The notes under the pieces: model-generated
What the model was told of the DNA's origin: nothing
The model's database searches: none
The model's input: the letters and a program-made list of their open reading frames with translations, nothing else
Made by a program: the position numbers and the translations under genes
NCBI GenBank assembly: GCA_016936815.1
Contig: JAFGXD010000065.1
Coordinates: 1 to 42,802, forward strand
Length of the DNA: 42,802 nt
Source: Bacteroidales bacterium
GTDB lineage: Bacteria > Bacteroidota > Bacteroidia > Bacteroidales > GWF2-38-335
Direction of reading: 5' to 3'
Shown here: positions 18,238-28,038 of the stretch, piece after piece
Position numbering within the stretch: position 1 is the stretch's first letter
Layout of the letters: every line of letters begins with the position of its first letter

Positions 18238-21200
18238 ATGAAGAAATTAGGATTATATATTTGCCTTCTGTTTTTGTCTTTGGTTATGTTTTCGAATAAC
18301 CAAAACGACAGCCTGAAACTTCGTTTGCAAAAGGCCAATTATAAAGAAAAATCAATTGTGTACCACCAAATCGGTAAACAATTTTTGGCAGAAAATAAAA
18401 ATGATTCCGCAATATACTCTTTCTCCGAATCACAAAAAATTGCAGAGTATTTTAATAATAATCAACTTATTGCGCAAAATAATTTCTTCCTTGGAGAAGC
18501 TTATTTTCATCTTAATATGAAATCTAGAAGCGAAGAGGCTTTCGATGCTTACATTGCAATGGTGAAATCCGATACTAGCATTATTTATGTAAAAGCTCTT
18601 TATTATCTGGGAATTATTGCTCAAAAACAAAATAATAATCTTGAAGCTCTGGATTATTTCCAAAATGCTTATGAACTAATTAAAGGTTCTCGTCACAACC
18701 TCTTAAAAGCCAAAATTTTAAACAATATTGGTATTGTGCATTTGCAAACCAAAGATAAAATTGAACTTGCTCTTGACTATTTTTACCGTTGTCTTAATAG
18801 CCTTCCAAATAATGAGGAGGGAAAAAGAGAACAGGCTTTTGCCTATATAAATATTACCAGATCTTATATTGCACTTCAGGAATACGATAGAGCCAAAGGT
18901 TATTTAACTCATGCTGAGTCTATTAACAGAGATTTCAACGACAATAGTCTTTCTGCTAATATAGATTTTAATCGGGGATTGATCTTTAGAAACACTAATC
19001 AAATCGATTCTGCAATTATCTATTTTAATTCGTCCTACAATTTGTTTTACAACCTTAACGACAATTTTGGGCTTTCAAAATCCCTAATAAATATTGCCGA
19101 TTTATATCTCCTGATTAATCAACCCGACAGTGCCGTTTTCTTTTACAATTATGCTCTTGTAAATGCCGGTAATCAAGGCAATTATAGCGATGTTTTAAAT
19201 GCTCTACTAGGTATGTCTAAAGTTCATTTTAGTCTTGCAAATTACCAGAAGGCTTACAGTTTCCTAAATAAGTATATCGTAACTAAAGACTCTATTTATT
19301 TGGTGCTTGAACAAAAGAAAATATCAGAATTTTTGCTGAAAAATACTCTTACCGAAAAGGAAAAGGAAATTCAACTTCTTAAACAGGAAAAGACAATCAG
19401 GGAGCTAGAATCTGAACGTCACCAAAACGAAAAGAACTTCTTTATTGTAATTTCTATTCTTGTTCTAATTCTCGCAATAATCGTTTATAACAGAACCCGA
19501 TTAAAACAAAAGTCGGAAAAAAGACTTGGTGAACAGGCAAAAAAGCTTGAACAACTTTCTGTAATTCTTAACAAAACCAATAACGCCATTCTGATTATGG
19601 ACAAATTTGGTAATTTCGAATGGATGAATGAGGAGTTTGTTAGTCTTTCGGGCTACAGTTTCGATGAATACAGAAAAATTGGAATTACAAATTTGCATAA
19701 AGCCTCTTTTTACAACAAAATTGAAGAGGCAATAAAGGAATGTGTTGAATCGAAAAAAACAGTAAACTATACAGCCCAACATGTTACAAAATCGGGAAAA
19801 GAACTTTGGTTGCAAACCACTCTAAGTCCTATTCTCAACAAAGAAGATGAGGTTATTCAGTTGGTTGCAATTGATTCGGATATTACCGGACTTAAAAAGG
19901 CAGAGGAACTAATTCAGCAAAAAAATCTGGAACTCGAAGAAAAGAATCGTCAAATGCAGGAATCCGAAGAACGACTTAGAAGAAAATCGGAAGAGCTGCG
20001 AAAATTGGCAACCATTGCAAGTAAAACCGATAACGCTGTTTCCATAATGGATGCAGATGGAAATTTCGAGTGGGTAAACGACGGTTTCGTAAATATGTTT
20101 GGATATACTCTAGAAGAATTTATTCAACTTAAAAAAGGAAGAAATCTTTCCGATATTAGCTCTAACCCAAGAATTAAAGAAATACTGGAAGAATGTAGAA
20201 AAAACCAACGTTCTGTTACCTATTCTTCATTTAAAATCTCCAAATGGGGCAAACATATTTGGCTGCAAACAAACCTTACTCCGGTTCTCGACGAATATGG
20301 TGAGATTTTTAACCTTATTGCTATAGATTCAGATATCTCATCGCTTAAAATTGCTGAAAAGGAAATTAGCAAGATTAACCTTCAACTTGAAAAGAAAAAT
20401 CAGGATCTTAATCGTTTATCTATTGTTGCCAGTAAAACCGATAATGCCGTAATGATTATGGATTCGAAAGGAAATTTCCAATGGACTAACGATGGCTTTA
20501 CCAGAATGTACGGCTATTCTTTCGATGAATATTGTGAAAAACACGGAGGAAGTATTTTGCAAAGTAGCTCTAATCCAAATATTAAGCAGATTCTTAATTC
20601 ATGTACCAACAATCACGAATCGTTTACTTATTCTTCTTACGCAATTAGAAAAAATGGAGAAAAAGTTTGGCTGCATACTACCCTTACACCTGTTTTGGAT
20701 AATGAAGGTAAAACCTCAAATATTGTTGTAATTGAATCGAATATAAATAAACTAAAAGAAACCGAAGAGGAGGTAAGACAAAAGAATATTAAACTTCAGG
20801 AAACTAACAAGAAACTTATGGAATCTCAGGAGAATCTTAAGGAACTTAACGCCATGAAAGATAAGTTTTTCTCAGTTATTGCTCACGATCTTAGAAGTCC
20901 TATAAGCTCATTTTTATCGGTTTCCGATTATTTGTCAAACCCGTCTCACAATGTCTCCAGAGAACAAATGCTTCACTTTGCCAAAGGTCTTAATGCCTCT
21001 GCCGGACACCTTTATAAACTTCTGGAAAACCTTCTGCAATGGTCTATTTTTCAAACAGGAGGACTAATTTTTAAACCAACGAATTTCGACCTAAAAGATA
21101 TTATTGATTTTAATATTGAATTAATAAAAAAAGATGCCGATAACAAGAAGATTTCTGTTGTCAACAGTCTTAAAACCAGCATATTTGCCTATGCCGATGT

Positions 21201-21534
21201 AAACATGATTAATACTGTTTTAAGAAATTTGATTAATAATAGCATAAAATTTTCTAATATTGGGGGGAAAATTAATATCTTGGTAACAGAAAAAAGCCGG
21301 TTTCTTGAAGTAAGTGTTGAAGATAACGGGGTAGGAATAAGCGAAGCAAATATTGATAAGCTTTTTAGAATAGATTTTAGACTTACAACGGAAGGAACTA
21401 TGGAGGAAAAAGGAACCGGTTTGGGGCTTATTTTATGCAAGGAGTTTGTTGAAAAAAATGGCGGTATTATTAAGGTTGAAAGCAAACCCGGAAAAGGTAC
21501 AATAATTAAGTTTACATTAGTAAAACAAAACTAA
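18238..21534 (+). CDS. Sensor histidine kinase with TPR repeats and three PAS domains
   Basis: The 1098-residue protein has a signal sequence (1-20), a periplasmic TPR-like helical region (about 30-350), a coiled coil and one membrane helix (about 399-418). Three closely related PAS domains follow at about 440-565, 590-705 and 727-845; each opens with a KTxNA(V/I)xIMD line and has F(E/Q)WxN. A coiled coil leads to the HisKA domain with His883 in FFSVIAHDLRSP and the ATPase domain with NLINNSIKFSN, VEDNGVGIS and GTGLGLILC. It senses an unknown signal and should phosphorylate the NarL-type regulator encoded 16 bp downstream. The similarity of the three PAS units suggests internal duplication. 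TPR-kinase/NarL pairs are common in Bacteroidota. Confidence 0.9.
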   Translation: MKKLGLYICLLFLSLVMFSNNQNDSLKLRLQKANYKEKSIVYHQIGKQFLAENKNDSAIYSFSESQKIAEYFNNNQLIAQNNFFLGEAYFHLNMKSRSEEAFDAYIAMVKSDTSIIYVKALYYLGIIAQKQNNNLEALDYFQNAYELIKGSRHNLLKAKILNNIGIVHLQTKDKIELALDYFYRCLNSLPNNEEGKREQAFAYINITRSYIALQEYDRAKGYLTHAESINRDFNDNSLSANIDFNRGLIFRNTNQIDSAIIYFNSSYNLFYNLNDNFGLSKSLINIADLYLLINQPDSAVFFYNYALVNAGNQGNYSDVLNALLGMSKVHFSLANYQKAYSFLNKYIVTKDSIYLVLEQKKISEFLLKNTLTEKEKEIQLLKQEKTIRELESERHQNEKNFFIVISILVLILAIIVYNRTRLKQKSEKRLGEQAKKLEQLSVILNKTNNAILIMDKFGNFEWMNEEFVSLSGYSFDEYRKIGITNLHKASFYNKIEEAIKECVESKKTVNYTAQHVTKSGKELWLQTTLSPILNKEDEVIQLVAIDSDITGLKKAEELIQQKNLELEEKNRQMQESEERLRRKSEELRKLATIASKTDNAVSIMDADGNFEWVNDGFVNMFGYTLEEFIQLKKGRNLSDISSNPRIKEILEECRKNQRSVTYSSFKISKWGKHIWLQTNLTPVLDEYGEIFNLIAIDSDISSLKIAEKEISKINLQLEKKNQDLNRLSIVASKTDNAVMIMDSKGNFQWTNDGFTRMYGYSFDEYCEKHGGSILQSSSNPNIKQILNSCTNNHESFTYSSYAIRKNGEKVWLHTTLTPVLDNEGKTSNIVVIESNINKLKETEEEVRQKNIKLQETNKKLMESQENLKELNAMKDKFFSVIAHDLRSPISSFLSVSDYLSNPSHNVSREQMLHFAKGLNASAGHLYKLLENLLQWSIFQTGGLIFKPTNFDLKDIIDFNIELIKKDADNKKISVVNSLKTSIFAYADVNMINTVLRNLINNSIKFSNIGGKINILVTEKSRFLEVSVEDNGVGISEANIDKLFRIDFRLTTEGTMEEKGTGLGLILCKEFVEKNGGIIKVESKPGKGTIIKFTLVKQN

Positions 21535-21550
21535 CTAAAAATATATTGGC

Positions 21551-22210
21551 ATGAACAAAATAAGAGTTGTTTTAGTTGACGACCACCAGGTTGTAAGAGA
21601 CGGACTAAAAATTTCGCTTCTTAGCTCTAATGAAATTGAGGTGGTTGGCGAAGCTTCCAGTGGAGAAAAACTTCTTAAACTTCTCGAAAAGCTTAAAACC
21701 GATATTGTTTTGCTTGATATTTCTCTGCCCGAACAATCAGGAATTGAAATTACAGAAATTCTCAAAAAGCAATTTCCGAGAATTAAAGTTATTATTTTTA
21801 CTGCTCATACCAACGAAGAATTTATTTTTGAATCGCTTAAAGCCGGAGCAAAAGGATTCCTTACAAAAGAGGCTGATAAAGAAGATATTATTAACTCTAT
21901 TAAGGATGTTCATGAAGGAAAAAGTTTTCTTTCCGACACTATTTCAAACACTCTGCTTATTGACTATATTGCCAAAGAAAAAGACCCTGCATCTCGTGCC
22001 GCTCAGAAACTAGAAGATTTAACCCAAAGAGAAATGGAAATTCTTAAACTTATTGTTGAGGGTTATGCCAACAAAGATATTGCCGATAGACTCTTTATTT
22101 CAATTAGAACTGTGGAAACTCACCGTACAAACATTATGCACAAACTGGAAATGAACAGCATTATTGATTTGGTGAAATTTGCCATAAAAAAGAAGCTTAT
22201 CAGTTTATAA
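21551..22210 (+). CDS. NarL/LuxR-family response regulator
   Basis: The 219-residue protein has a receiver domain (1-120) with the acidic pair Asp10-Asp11, phospho-acceptor Asp56 in VLLDISLP and the switch residues in IIFTAH and FLTKEA. A LuxR-type helix-turn-helix (about 153-219) follows with LTQREMEILKLIVEGYANK and TVETHRTNIMHKL. It should bind DNA when phosphorylated by the kinase encoded just upstream. Its downstream neighbours, 35 bp away, are the O-acyltransferase pair, so that operon is a plausible target, but no operator could be identified. Confidence 0.92.
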   Translation: MNKIRVVLVDDHQVVRDGLKISLLSSNEIEVVGEASSGEKLLKLLEKLKTDIVLLDISLPEQSGIEITEILKKQFPRIKVIIFTAHTNEEFIFESLKAGAKGFLTKEADKEDIINSIKDVHEGKSFLSDTISNTLLIDYIAKEKDPASRAAQKLEDLTQREMEILKLIVEGYANKDIADRLFISIRTVETHRTNIMHKLEMNSIIDLVKFAIKKKLISL

Positions 22211-22245
22211 TAATTAGCTGAAATACTTTTTTATTATTTTCCTTT

Positions 22246-23652
22246 ATGCTTTTTAATTCCCTTGAATATGTAATTTTTCTTCCTGCGGTTATTCTGCTTT
22301 ATTATTTAACTCCATGGAAGCTACGTTGGATTCTGCTTCTTTTTGCCAGTTACTATTTCTACGCTTGCTGGAGGGTAGAATATCTGGGACTTATAGCTTT
22401 TTCTACATTAATTGATTACTATGCCGCAAGAAAAATGGGCAAAATTGATGAAAAGAAAAGAAGAAAACCCTGGCTTGTTTTAAGCCTTTTTACAAATATT
22501 GGACTGCTTTTTTTCTTTAAATACTACAATTTTGCTTCAGAATCTTATGTTGTTCTAATTCAGAATTTTAACATTTTCCAGCAATCCAGCGTTCTTGATG
22601 TTTTGCTGCCGGTTGGAATTTCTTTCTACACTTTTCAAACTCTTAGCTACAGCATTGAGGTTTACCGCGGAAAACAAAAGCCTGAGAAACATTTAGGCAT
22701 TTTTGCCGTTTATGTTTCATTTTTTCCTCAACTTGTTGCCGGTCCTATTGAACGTTTTAACCGTCTGGGGCCGCAGTTGATGAAGAAAATTAATTTTTCC
22801 TATAACAATTTTGTAAATGGTATGCGTCTGATTCTATTCGGACTCTTTATTAAAATGGTAGTTGCCGATAATCTTGCTGTTTATGTAGATTTAATTTATT
22901 CCAATGCCCTCAGCTATTCAAGTTTGGATATTCTAACGGGTCTGTTTTTCTACTCTTTTCAGATTTATGCCGATTTTGCCGGATATTCACTAATTGCAAT
23001 TGGTTCCGCCTTAACTCTTGGGGTTTTTCTAATGGACAATTTCAAAACTCCTTATCTCTCAAAAAGCATTGCTGAATTTTGGCAAAGATGGCATATTTCT
23101 CTTTCAACCTGGTTTAGAGATTATTTGTATTTTCCTCTGGGCGGAAACAGGGTGAAGTGGTTTAGAGCAGGCTTAAATATTCTGGTAGTCTTTGCAATAA
23201 GCGGGTTGTGGCACGGTGCCGGCTGGACATTTCTAGTTTGGGGATTAATCTTTGCTTTTTTCTATTTGGCCGAGAAAAGTGCAAACAAAATATTCAAGTT
23301 AAAATCAAAAAATTCGCAACTAATTTCAGCCTTGCTAATAATAAAAACTTTTGCTGTTGTAAGCATTGCCTGGATATTTTTCAGATCATCAGATATTTAC
23401 GAGGCCGAAAGGGTTTTTACAGGTTTATTCCAAAATAGCATCACCTCTTCTTATCTAAGGGTAGAGCCGGTTGTTTGGCTGTTTTTAGCTTTATTTATTT
23501 TATCTGAATTTGTTCTTTACAACAAACGATTCGATTTTTGGTGTGCTAAGCTTCCTGTTTTGGCCCGATGGACAGTTTACAGCGTTCTTATTTTTGCAAT
23601 TATTGTATTTTCGGGAGTTCAGGAGTTTCCATTTATTTATTTTCAGTTTTAA
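22246..23652 (+). CDS. MBOAT-family O-acyltransferase (AlgI-like)
   Basis: A 468-residue membrane protein with about ten or more hydrophobic helices. The MBOAT signatures are present: FFPQLVAGPIER, AEFWQRWHISLSTWFRDY followed by LYFPLGGNR, and SGLWHGAGWTFLVWG, whose histidine (about residue 323) is the conserved active-site residue. AlgI and DltB proteins move an acyl group, usually acetyl, across the inner membrane to a periplasmic acceptor sugar, and work with a second periplasmic protein. That partner is probably the next gene, 3 bp downstream. The acceptor may be an exopolysaccharide or peptidoglycan, and no polysaccharide synthesis gene lies nearby to decide. Its place behind a two-component pair suggests regulated modification of the cell envelope. 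Confidence 0.9.
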   Translation: MLFNSLEYVIFLPAVILLYYLTPWKLRWILLLFASYYFYACWRVEYLGLIAFSTLIDYYAARKMGKIDEKKRRKPWLVLSLFTNIGLLFFFKYYNFASESYVVLIQNFNIFQQSSVLDVLLPVGISFYTFQTLSYSIEVYRGKQKPEKHLGIFAVYVSFFPQLVAGPIERFNRLGPQLMKKINFSYNNFVNGMRLILFGLFIKMVVADNLAVYVDLIYSNALSYSSLDILTGLFFYSFQIYADFAGYSLIAIGSALTLGVFLMDNFKTPYLSKSIAEFWQRWHISLSTWFRDYLYFPLGGNRVKWFRAGLNILVVFAISGLWHGAGWTFLVWGLIFAFFYLAEKSANKIFKLKSKNSQLISALLIIKTFAVVSIAWIFFRSSDIYEAERVFTGLFQNSITSSYLRVEPVVWLFLALFILSEFVLYNKRFDFWCAKLPVLARWTVYSVLIFAIIVFSGVQEFPFIYFQF

Positions 23653-23655
23653 AAA

Positions 23656-24693
23656 ATGAAAAGAGATTTATTTAAAATATTGCTTAAGTTTCTGATAATC
23701 TTTATTATGCTTTTTGGAATGCATTTTATTTATTCTGAGTATTTTCTAGAAAAAGATTTGCAAAAACATTCTTCAATAATTAATAAGGTTTATGATATTA
23801 GCGATTCTTGTGAAATCCTTTATCTGGGCGAATCATCTAATGTTACAACAGGCTACAGAGATAAGAGTAAATTGAGTATTTCCGGTTTTCTGGCTGAATT
23901 GCTGCCCGATAAAAAGGTCTGCGATATTACAAAAGGTGCTTTGCATGCCGATATTTACTATGTTTTGCTTTCTAAAATTCCTGAAAACAATAATATTAAT
24001 ACAGTAATTGTAACAATGAATTTAAGGTCGTTTAGTGCGCATTGGTTGTATTCGCATTTAGAAACTTCATTAATGAAATCTATGGTACTTTTACGAAACA
24101 GACCGGCTCTACTTAACAGATTTCTTTTGTCTTTTAAGGGCTACGATTTGAAAACCCCCGAAGAAAGAGATAGACAAGTAATAAGAAAATGGGAAAGAGA
24201 ACATTACAAACTTCCTTTTGATTTTCCCTACAAAAATCTTAATGATTGGGATGCCGATGCATGGAAAAATGGCTCGTGGAATGCTGATGGCACAAGGGAC
24301 TTGACTAAGAGAAAATTAGCGGCACATTATGTAAAAGCATTCGGCTTTATTATTAAGCCCGAAAACAGCTCCAGAATTTCCGATTTCGATAAAATTGTTG
24401 ATTTGTGCAAAAAGAGAAAATGGAATCTTGTATTTAATCTAATGGCAGAAAACACGGAAAAAGCAGAACAACTGTTGGGAAAAAGAATTAAGTACTTTTT
24501 CGAATTCAACAGAAAACTTCTTATTAACCGTTATCAAAAAGAAGGAGTAATAGTTTGCGATAATCTTTATGCTTTAACAGACAGTCTTTTTATAGACCAA
24601 AACTGGACAACCGAGCATTACTACGAGGCCGGCAGGAAAAAAATTGCAGAGAAATTGGCAGAAATAGTTTTGGGGATTTATAAGCAAAAATAA
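23656..24693 (+). CDS. Membrane-anchored SGNH-like partner of the O-acyltransferase
   Basis: The 345-residue protein has an N-terminal membrane anchor (about 8-28), then CEILYLGESSNVTTG, which fits the GxSxS-type block I of SGNH/DltD-like proteins with Ser as nucleophile. A late DQNWTTEHYYEAG segment carries the His expected in the last block. That layout resembles AlgJ/AlgX, DltD and PatB-type proteins, which accept the acyl group from an MBOAT partner and place it on a polysaccharide. The gene follows the MBOAT gene by 3 bp, which supports the pairing. Sequence identity to a named family is low by eye, so the function rests on the motif and context. Confidence 0.65.
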   Translation: MKRDLFKILLKFLIIFIMLFGMHFIYSEYFLEKDLQKHSSIINKVYDISDSCEILYLGESSNVTTGYRDKSKLSISGFLAELLPDKKVCDITKGALHADIYYVLLSKIPENNNINTVIVTMNLRSFSAHWLYSHLETSLMKSMVLLRNRPALLNRFLLSFKGYDLKTPEERDRQVIRKWEREHYKLPFDFPYKNLNDWDADAWKNGSWNADGTRDLTKRKLAAHYVKAFGFIIKPENSSRISDFDKIVDLCKKRKWNLVFNLMAENTEKAEQLLGKRIKYFFEFNRKLLINRYQKEGVIVCDNLYALTDSLFIDQNWTTEHYYEAGRKKIAEKLAEIVLGIYKQK

Positions 24694-24799
24694 TAAGGAT
24701 GCATTATTGCATAATTATTCTTAGTTTTCCAGTCTGCGTTTATTATTGAACTTCGTTTTACAATTAGACTTGAAAAGAATGGAAAAAACGTATTATTTA

Positions 24800-24820
24800 C
24801 TGTATTTTAATGAAATACAG
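24800..24820. terminator. Hairpin between convergent genes
   Basis: CTGTATTT and AAATACAG pair perfectly around the 5-base loop TAATG. It lies between the convergent genes ending at 24693 (plus) and 24827 (minus). T-rich sequence follows on both sides, although without a strict T-run, so it may serve as a weak bidirectional terminator. Confidence 0.4.
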
Positions 24821-24826
24821 AATTTA

Positions 24827-25468
24827 TTAATCAATTTTAATCAGTTTATTTTTAATAGCATAAATCACCAAACCAACCGTGTTTGCGGCTCCAATTTTTT
24901 CAAGCATTCGAGCTCTATGACCATCTACTGTTCGGTTGCTAATAAAGAGTTTTTCGCCTATTTGATGATTGGTTAATCCGTCACAAATTAATTGTAATAC
25001 TTCAATTTCTCTTTTAGAAAACTCTGAATCTTCTTTAACCGGTTCGGGTTTTTTAATATATTTATTTGCAAGTATATTCATAAGTTCTTCGGAGAAAAAC
25101 CTATAACCTTGCATTACCGAATGTATTGCCTTTTCTATATCGACCATGGTAGCATTTTTTAATAAAAATCCCATAGCTCCGGCTTCAAGCATTTTCTCCA
25201 AATAGTCTTCCTCGTTATGCATACTTAATGCAATAACTTTCAATTTATTGTTTTTAGCTATAGCTATTTTTGTTGCTTCAATACCATCTATTTCGGGCAT
25301 TCTAATATCCATAAAAACTATATCGGGCTTAATAGTTTCTATTTTTTCAAGAAAATCTTTGCCATTTTCAGCTTCAGCCATAACTTCAACATCTTTAATG
25401 TCGTTAAGCAAATTTATTATTCCTTTTCTGAAGATTTCATGATCTTCAACTACCATAATTTTTATCAT
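24827..25468 (-). CDS. NarL/LuxR-family response regulator
   Basis: From the ATG at 25468 the product is 213 residues. A TTG two codons upstream is a poorer start. The receiver domain has Glu8-Asp9, phospho-acceptor Asp54 in IVFMDIRMPEIDG and the lysine in GFLLKNA. The C-terminal LuxR helix-turn-helix has SKREIEVLQLICDGLTN and RTVDGHRARMLEKI. It follows the histidine kinase gene by 10 bp and is its obvious partner. It is related to, but clearly different from, the regulator at 21551. Confidence 0.91.
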   Translation of the reverse strand: MIKIMVVEDHEIFRKGIINLLNDIKDVEVMAEAENGKDFLEKIETIKPDIVFMDIRMPEIDGIEATKIAIAKNNKLKVIALSMHNEEDYLEKMLEAGAMGFLLKNATMVDIEKAIHSVMQGYRFFSEELMNILANKYIKKPEPVKEDSEFSKREIEVLQLICDGLTNHQIGEKLFISNRTVDGHRARMLEKIGAANTVGLVIYAIKNKLIKID

Positions 25469-25478
25469 AAGCAAAAAT

Positions 25479-26891
25479 TTATTGTATTACATTATTTTCA
25501 AAGGTAAGCCTAAAATTAAAACCTTTTCCCCATTTATCCAAAAATTCATAGTTTCCCGATAACATCTTTATTTTATTAATTATTCCGACTAATCCGTAAC
25601 CCGGCGATTTTTCAGGATTTTTTATCAAGTTAGAGTCGAAACCTATTCCATTATCTCCAAACAGAAGTTCTAGTTTTTTACTGCTTTTTGATATTCTGAG
25701 TGAAATTTTTGTAGCTTTTGAATGTTTTATCGAATTATTAATTAGTTCTATTGAAATTCTATAGAGCAGAGTTTCAATATGTTTAGGAATAGATATTTCT
25801 TCAATAAGTATTTCAAATTCTAGATTTTCTGCAAGTTTTATTTTTCCTACAAAAGATTCAACAGCTTTTCTTAAACCTCCTACCTCTAATACATTTGATG
25901 AAAGTGTATTAGAAATCTCTCTGGATTTTTTAATAGTATTGTCTATTACTTCTGCTGCCGATTCAATTATTTCATTTTGCTTTTGCGGATTATCACTAAA
26001 ATTCTTAATCCTTTCGAAATATAGTTTAATTACTGATAAAAGGGGTCCTAAATCGTCGTGAATTGTTTCAGCAATTTTCTTTCTTTCTTTTTCTTCAGCT
26101 TCAATAACTTTTTGAAAAAGCATTCTTTCATTTTCTTTATTTTTGCTAATATCTTGAGCAACGCCAATAATAGCAGATTCGTTACGACCTATTTTTATTA
26201 TGGAACATGAAATTGAAACGTAAATATTTTTGTCTTCATGGCTTCTTAAAATGGTTTCGAATGAGTTTACTGAGCCCTTGTTTCTTATTTCTTTGCTCAT
26301 TAAGGCAAAATCGTCTGGCCTTCTAAAAAGTTTTTTAATACAGGTGTTAATTAAATCGTAAGCAGGAATACCAAGAATTTTCTTAACGGAAGGACTTAAC
26401 TCTCTAATTGTTCCATCTTCCTCAATCATAAAAAATATATCCTCAATATTCTCAAAAATAATGCTGAGTTTTAGTTCACTTTGTCTTATATTTTCAATAG
26501 ATTTATTTAGTGCATCACGCATTAGTTTAACTTCATAGGCTTTGTTTGTAGCATGAATGATTTTATCGTTGAAATCTAAATCCTTTACTACATAATCTAA
26601 AGCTCCATGTTTCATTACATCTACGCCAAGATTTTCCTTATCGAATCCCGTAATTACTAAAAAACTTATTTCTACTTTTTCAAAATTTAGTTTTTCAATA
26701 AAATCAATACATGTCATATCCGACAATCTATAATCGGTAATTAGGAAATAATCTTGATTTTGCATTAAAAAATCAAAGCCGTCAGAACCCGAATGCCTAC
26801 ATTCAACTTCATATCCGGCTTTTATAAGATTAATCTTGATTAGTTCGGCCAACAAATAATCGTCTTCAAGTATTAAAACTTTTTTTTTCAT
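25479..26891 (-). CDS. Cytoplasmic hybrid histidine kinase (receiver-PAS-HisKA_3)
   Basis: The 470-residue protein has no membrane segment. It starts with a receiver domain (1-120; Asp10-Asp11 and phospho-acceptor Asp53 in LITDYRLS), then a PAS domain (about 135-255; FENIEDIFFMIEEDG), then a HisKA_3 dimerisation domain with the phospho-histidine in IAETIHDDLGPLLS (about 280-345) and an ATPase domain with GDNGIGFD and GYGLVGI. The HisKA_3 type is the one that pairs with NarL regulators, and such a gene follows at once. An N-terminal receiver means that another kinase may control it. A good promoter lies directly upstream. Confidence 0.9.
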   Translation of the reverse strand: MKKKVLILEDDYLLAELIKINLIKAGYEVECRHSGSDGFDFLMQNQDYFLITDYRLSDMTCIDFIEKLNFEKVEISFLVITGFDKENLGVDVMKHGALDYVVKDLDFNDKIIHATNKAYEVKLMRDALNKSIENIRQSELKLSIIFENIEDIFFMIEEDGTIRELSPSVKKILGIPAYDLINTCIKKLFRRPDDFALMSKEIRNKGSVNSFETILRSHEDKNIYVSISCSIIKIGRNESAIIGVAQDISKNKENERMLFQKVIEAEEKERKKIAETIHDDLGPLLSVIKLYFERIKNFSDNPQKQNEIIESAAEVIDNTIKKSREISNTLSSNVLEVGGLRKAVESFVGKIKLAENLEFEILIEEISIPKHIETLLYRISIELINNSIKHSKATKISLRISKSSKKLELLFGDNGIGFDSNLIKNPEKSPGYGLVGIINKIKMLSGNYEFLDKWGKGFNFRLTFENNVIQ

Positions 26892-26909
26892 TAGTTTTTT
26901 GTCTTACAA

Positions 26910-26940
26910 CAAACCTACATATTTTTATTTGAACAAACAA
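26910..26940 (-). promoter_or_regulatory. Bacteroidota-type promoter for the kinase/regulator pair
   Basis: On the minus strand TTG (26940-26938) is followed after 20 bp by TAGGTTTG (26917-26910), an exact TAnnTTTG box. The kinase ATG at 26891 lies 18 bp further down, so the leader would be very short. Confidence 0.6.
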
Positions 26941-26962
26941 CCTTTAAAAATCTATTTATGGT

Positions 26963-28021
26963 TTATTGTACAACTAATTTCTTATTGCATAATGTTTTAC
27001 CATTTTCTGAAGCATTTACAAAATAGATTCCTTGTTTTAAATCGCTAATATAAATCTTTTCATTATTCGATATTTGTAGTCTTTTGACTGAAATTCCCGA
27101 GCAGTTATGTATGTTAACTTCAGCTAATTTAAAATTCATACTCCCTTCAATAACAAAATATTCGTTTGCAGGGTTTGGATAAATTTCTAATATTTTTGAA
27201 TTTTCATTTGCGTCCAAGTTTGTTGTAAGTGGCATTTCAACATAGTAAATTGAATCAGAGTCATTATTAATATACCACAAACCTTCTTTACTGTATGCCA
27301 GTCCGTTAGGATAAACACCGCCCGGTGTAATAATTCTGTCAATTAATTCAAAATCTGTGGCACTTAATCTAAAAGTCGACATACTTACATTATCAGTTAT
27401 CCAAATGTAATCTTCGTTTCTGGCAATACCGGTTGGAAAATCGCCGAAGGCTTCAAATCCTTTATCTGTTTCTCCTGTGTTTGAAATTACATTTAGGGTA
27501 GAATCGTTTTCAACAATAGGACTTGGGCCCTGAGTATCGTTAAACCACAAAGAACCATCGCAAACACACAAACCGGTTGGATATCCTACTGAACAATCCG
27601 ATCTTGCCGGACTTGTGCTAATTACCGTTCCATCTAATTCCATTGTTTCAATAGTTTTCTCCTGATTATCCAAAACATACAATATTCCATCTTTAATAGC
27701 TATTCCGTAAGGTCTTTGAATTCCTGTTGGAATGGTTTCAACCAAACTGCCATCTTCAACCGATAATTTAAAGATTTGATATTCGTTATAACCAATAACG
27801 TATAAATACTCGTTGTCGCAAGCTATACCGGTTGGTAAACTTGTTGGAGAGGCAAATATTTTTGAAATAGTTACAGGCATTACCTCAATATCGCTTAGGT
27901 CTATACTTGCTTTTTCTGAGTTAATAATTTTATCTGAAACGGGTATTCCCATTGGGTCTGTAAACGATTGCGCAAAGAGAACGTTTGCTGCTAAACTGAG
28001 GATGATTATTAAATTTTTCAT
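26963..28021 (-). CDS. Secreted beta-propeller protein with type A T9SS sorting domain
   Basis: The 352-residue product has a signal peptide (MKNLIIILSLAANVLFAQ). Repeated NHL/Vgl-like propeller strands follow (LPTGIACDNEYLYVIGYN, IQRPYGIAIKDGILYVLD, YPTGLCVCDGSLWFND, FPTGIARNEDYIWITDN, YPNGLAYSKEGLWYINND). A C-terminal type A sorting domain covers about 270-352 (EIYPNPANEYF, VNIHNCSGISVKRL, GIYFVNAS). It is probably exported by the T9SS and attached to the surface or released. Propellers of this type bind ligands or act as lyases, but no catalytic residues can be assigned. It has its own candidate promoter and is divergent from the M16 peptidase. Confidence 0.82.
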   Translation of the reverse strand: MKNLIIILSLAANVLFAQSFTDPMGIPVSDKIINSEKASIDLSDIEVMPVTISKIFASPTSLPTGIACDNEYLYVIGYNEYQIFKLSVEDGSLVETIPTGIQRPYGIAIKDGILYVLDNQEKTIETMELDGTVISTSPARSDCSVGYPTGLCVCDGSLWFNDTQGPSPIVENDSTLNVISNTGETDKGFEAFGDFPTGIARNEDYIWITDNVSMSTFRLSATDFELIDRIITPGGVYPNGLAYSKEGLWYINNDSDSIYYVEMPLTTNLDANENSKILEIYPNPANEYFVIEGSMNFKLAEVNIHNCSGISVKRLQISNNEKIYISDLKQGIYFVNASENGKTLCNKKLVVQ

Positions 28022-28038
28022 ATCTGAATGTTTTTATT

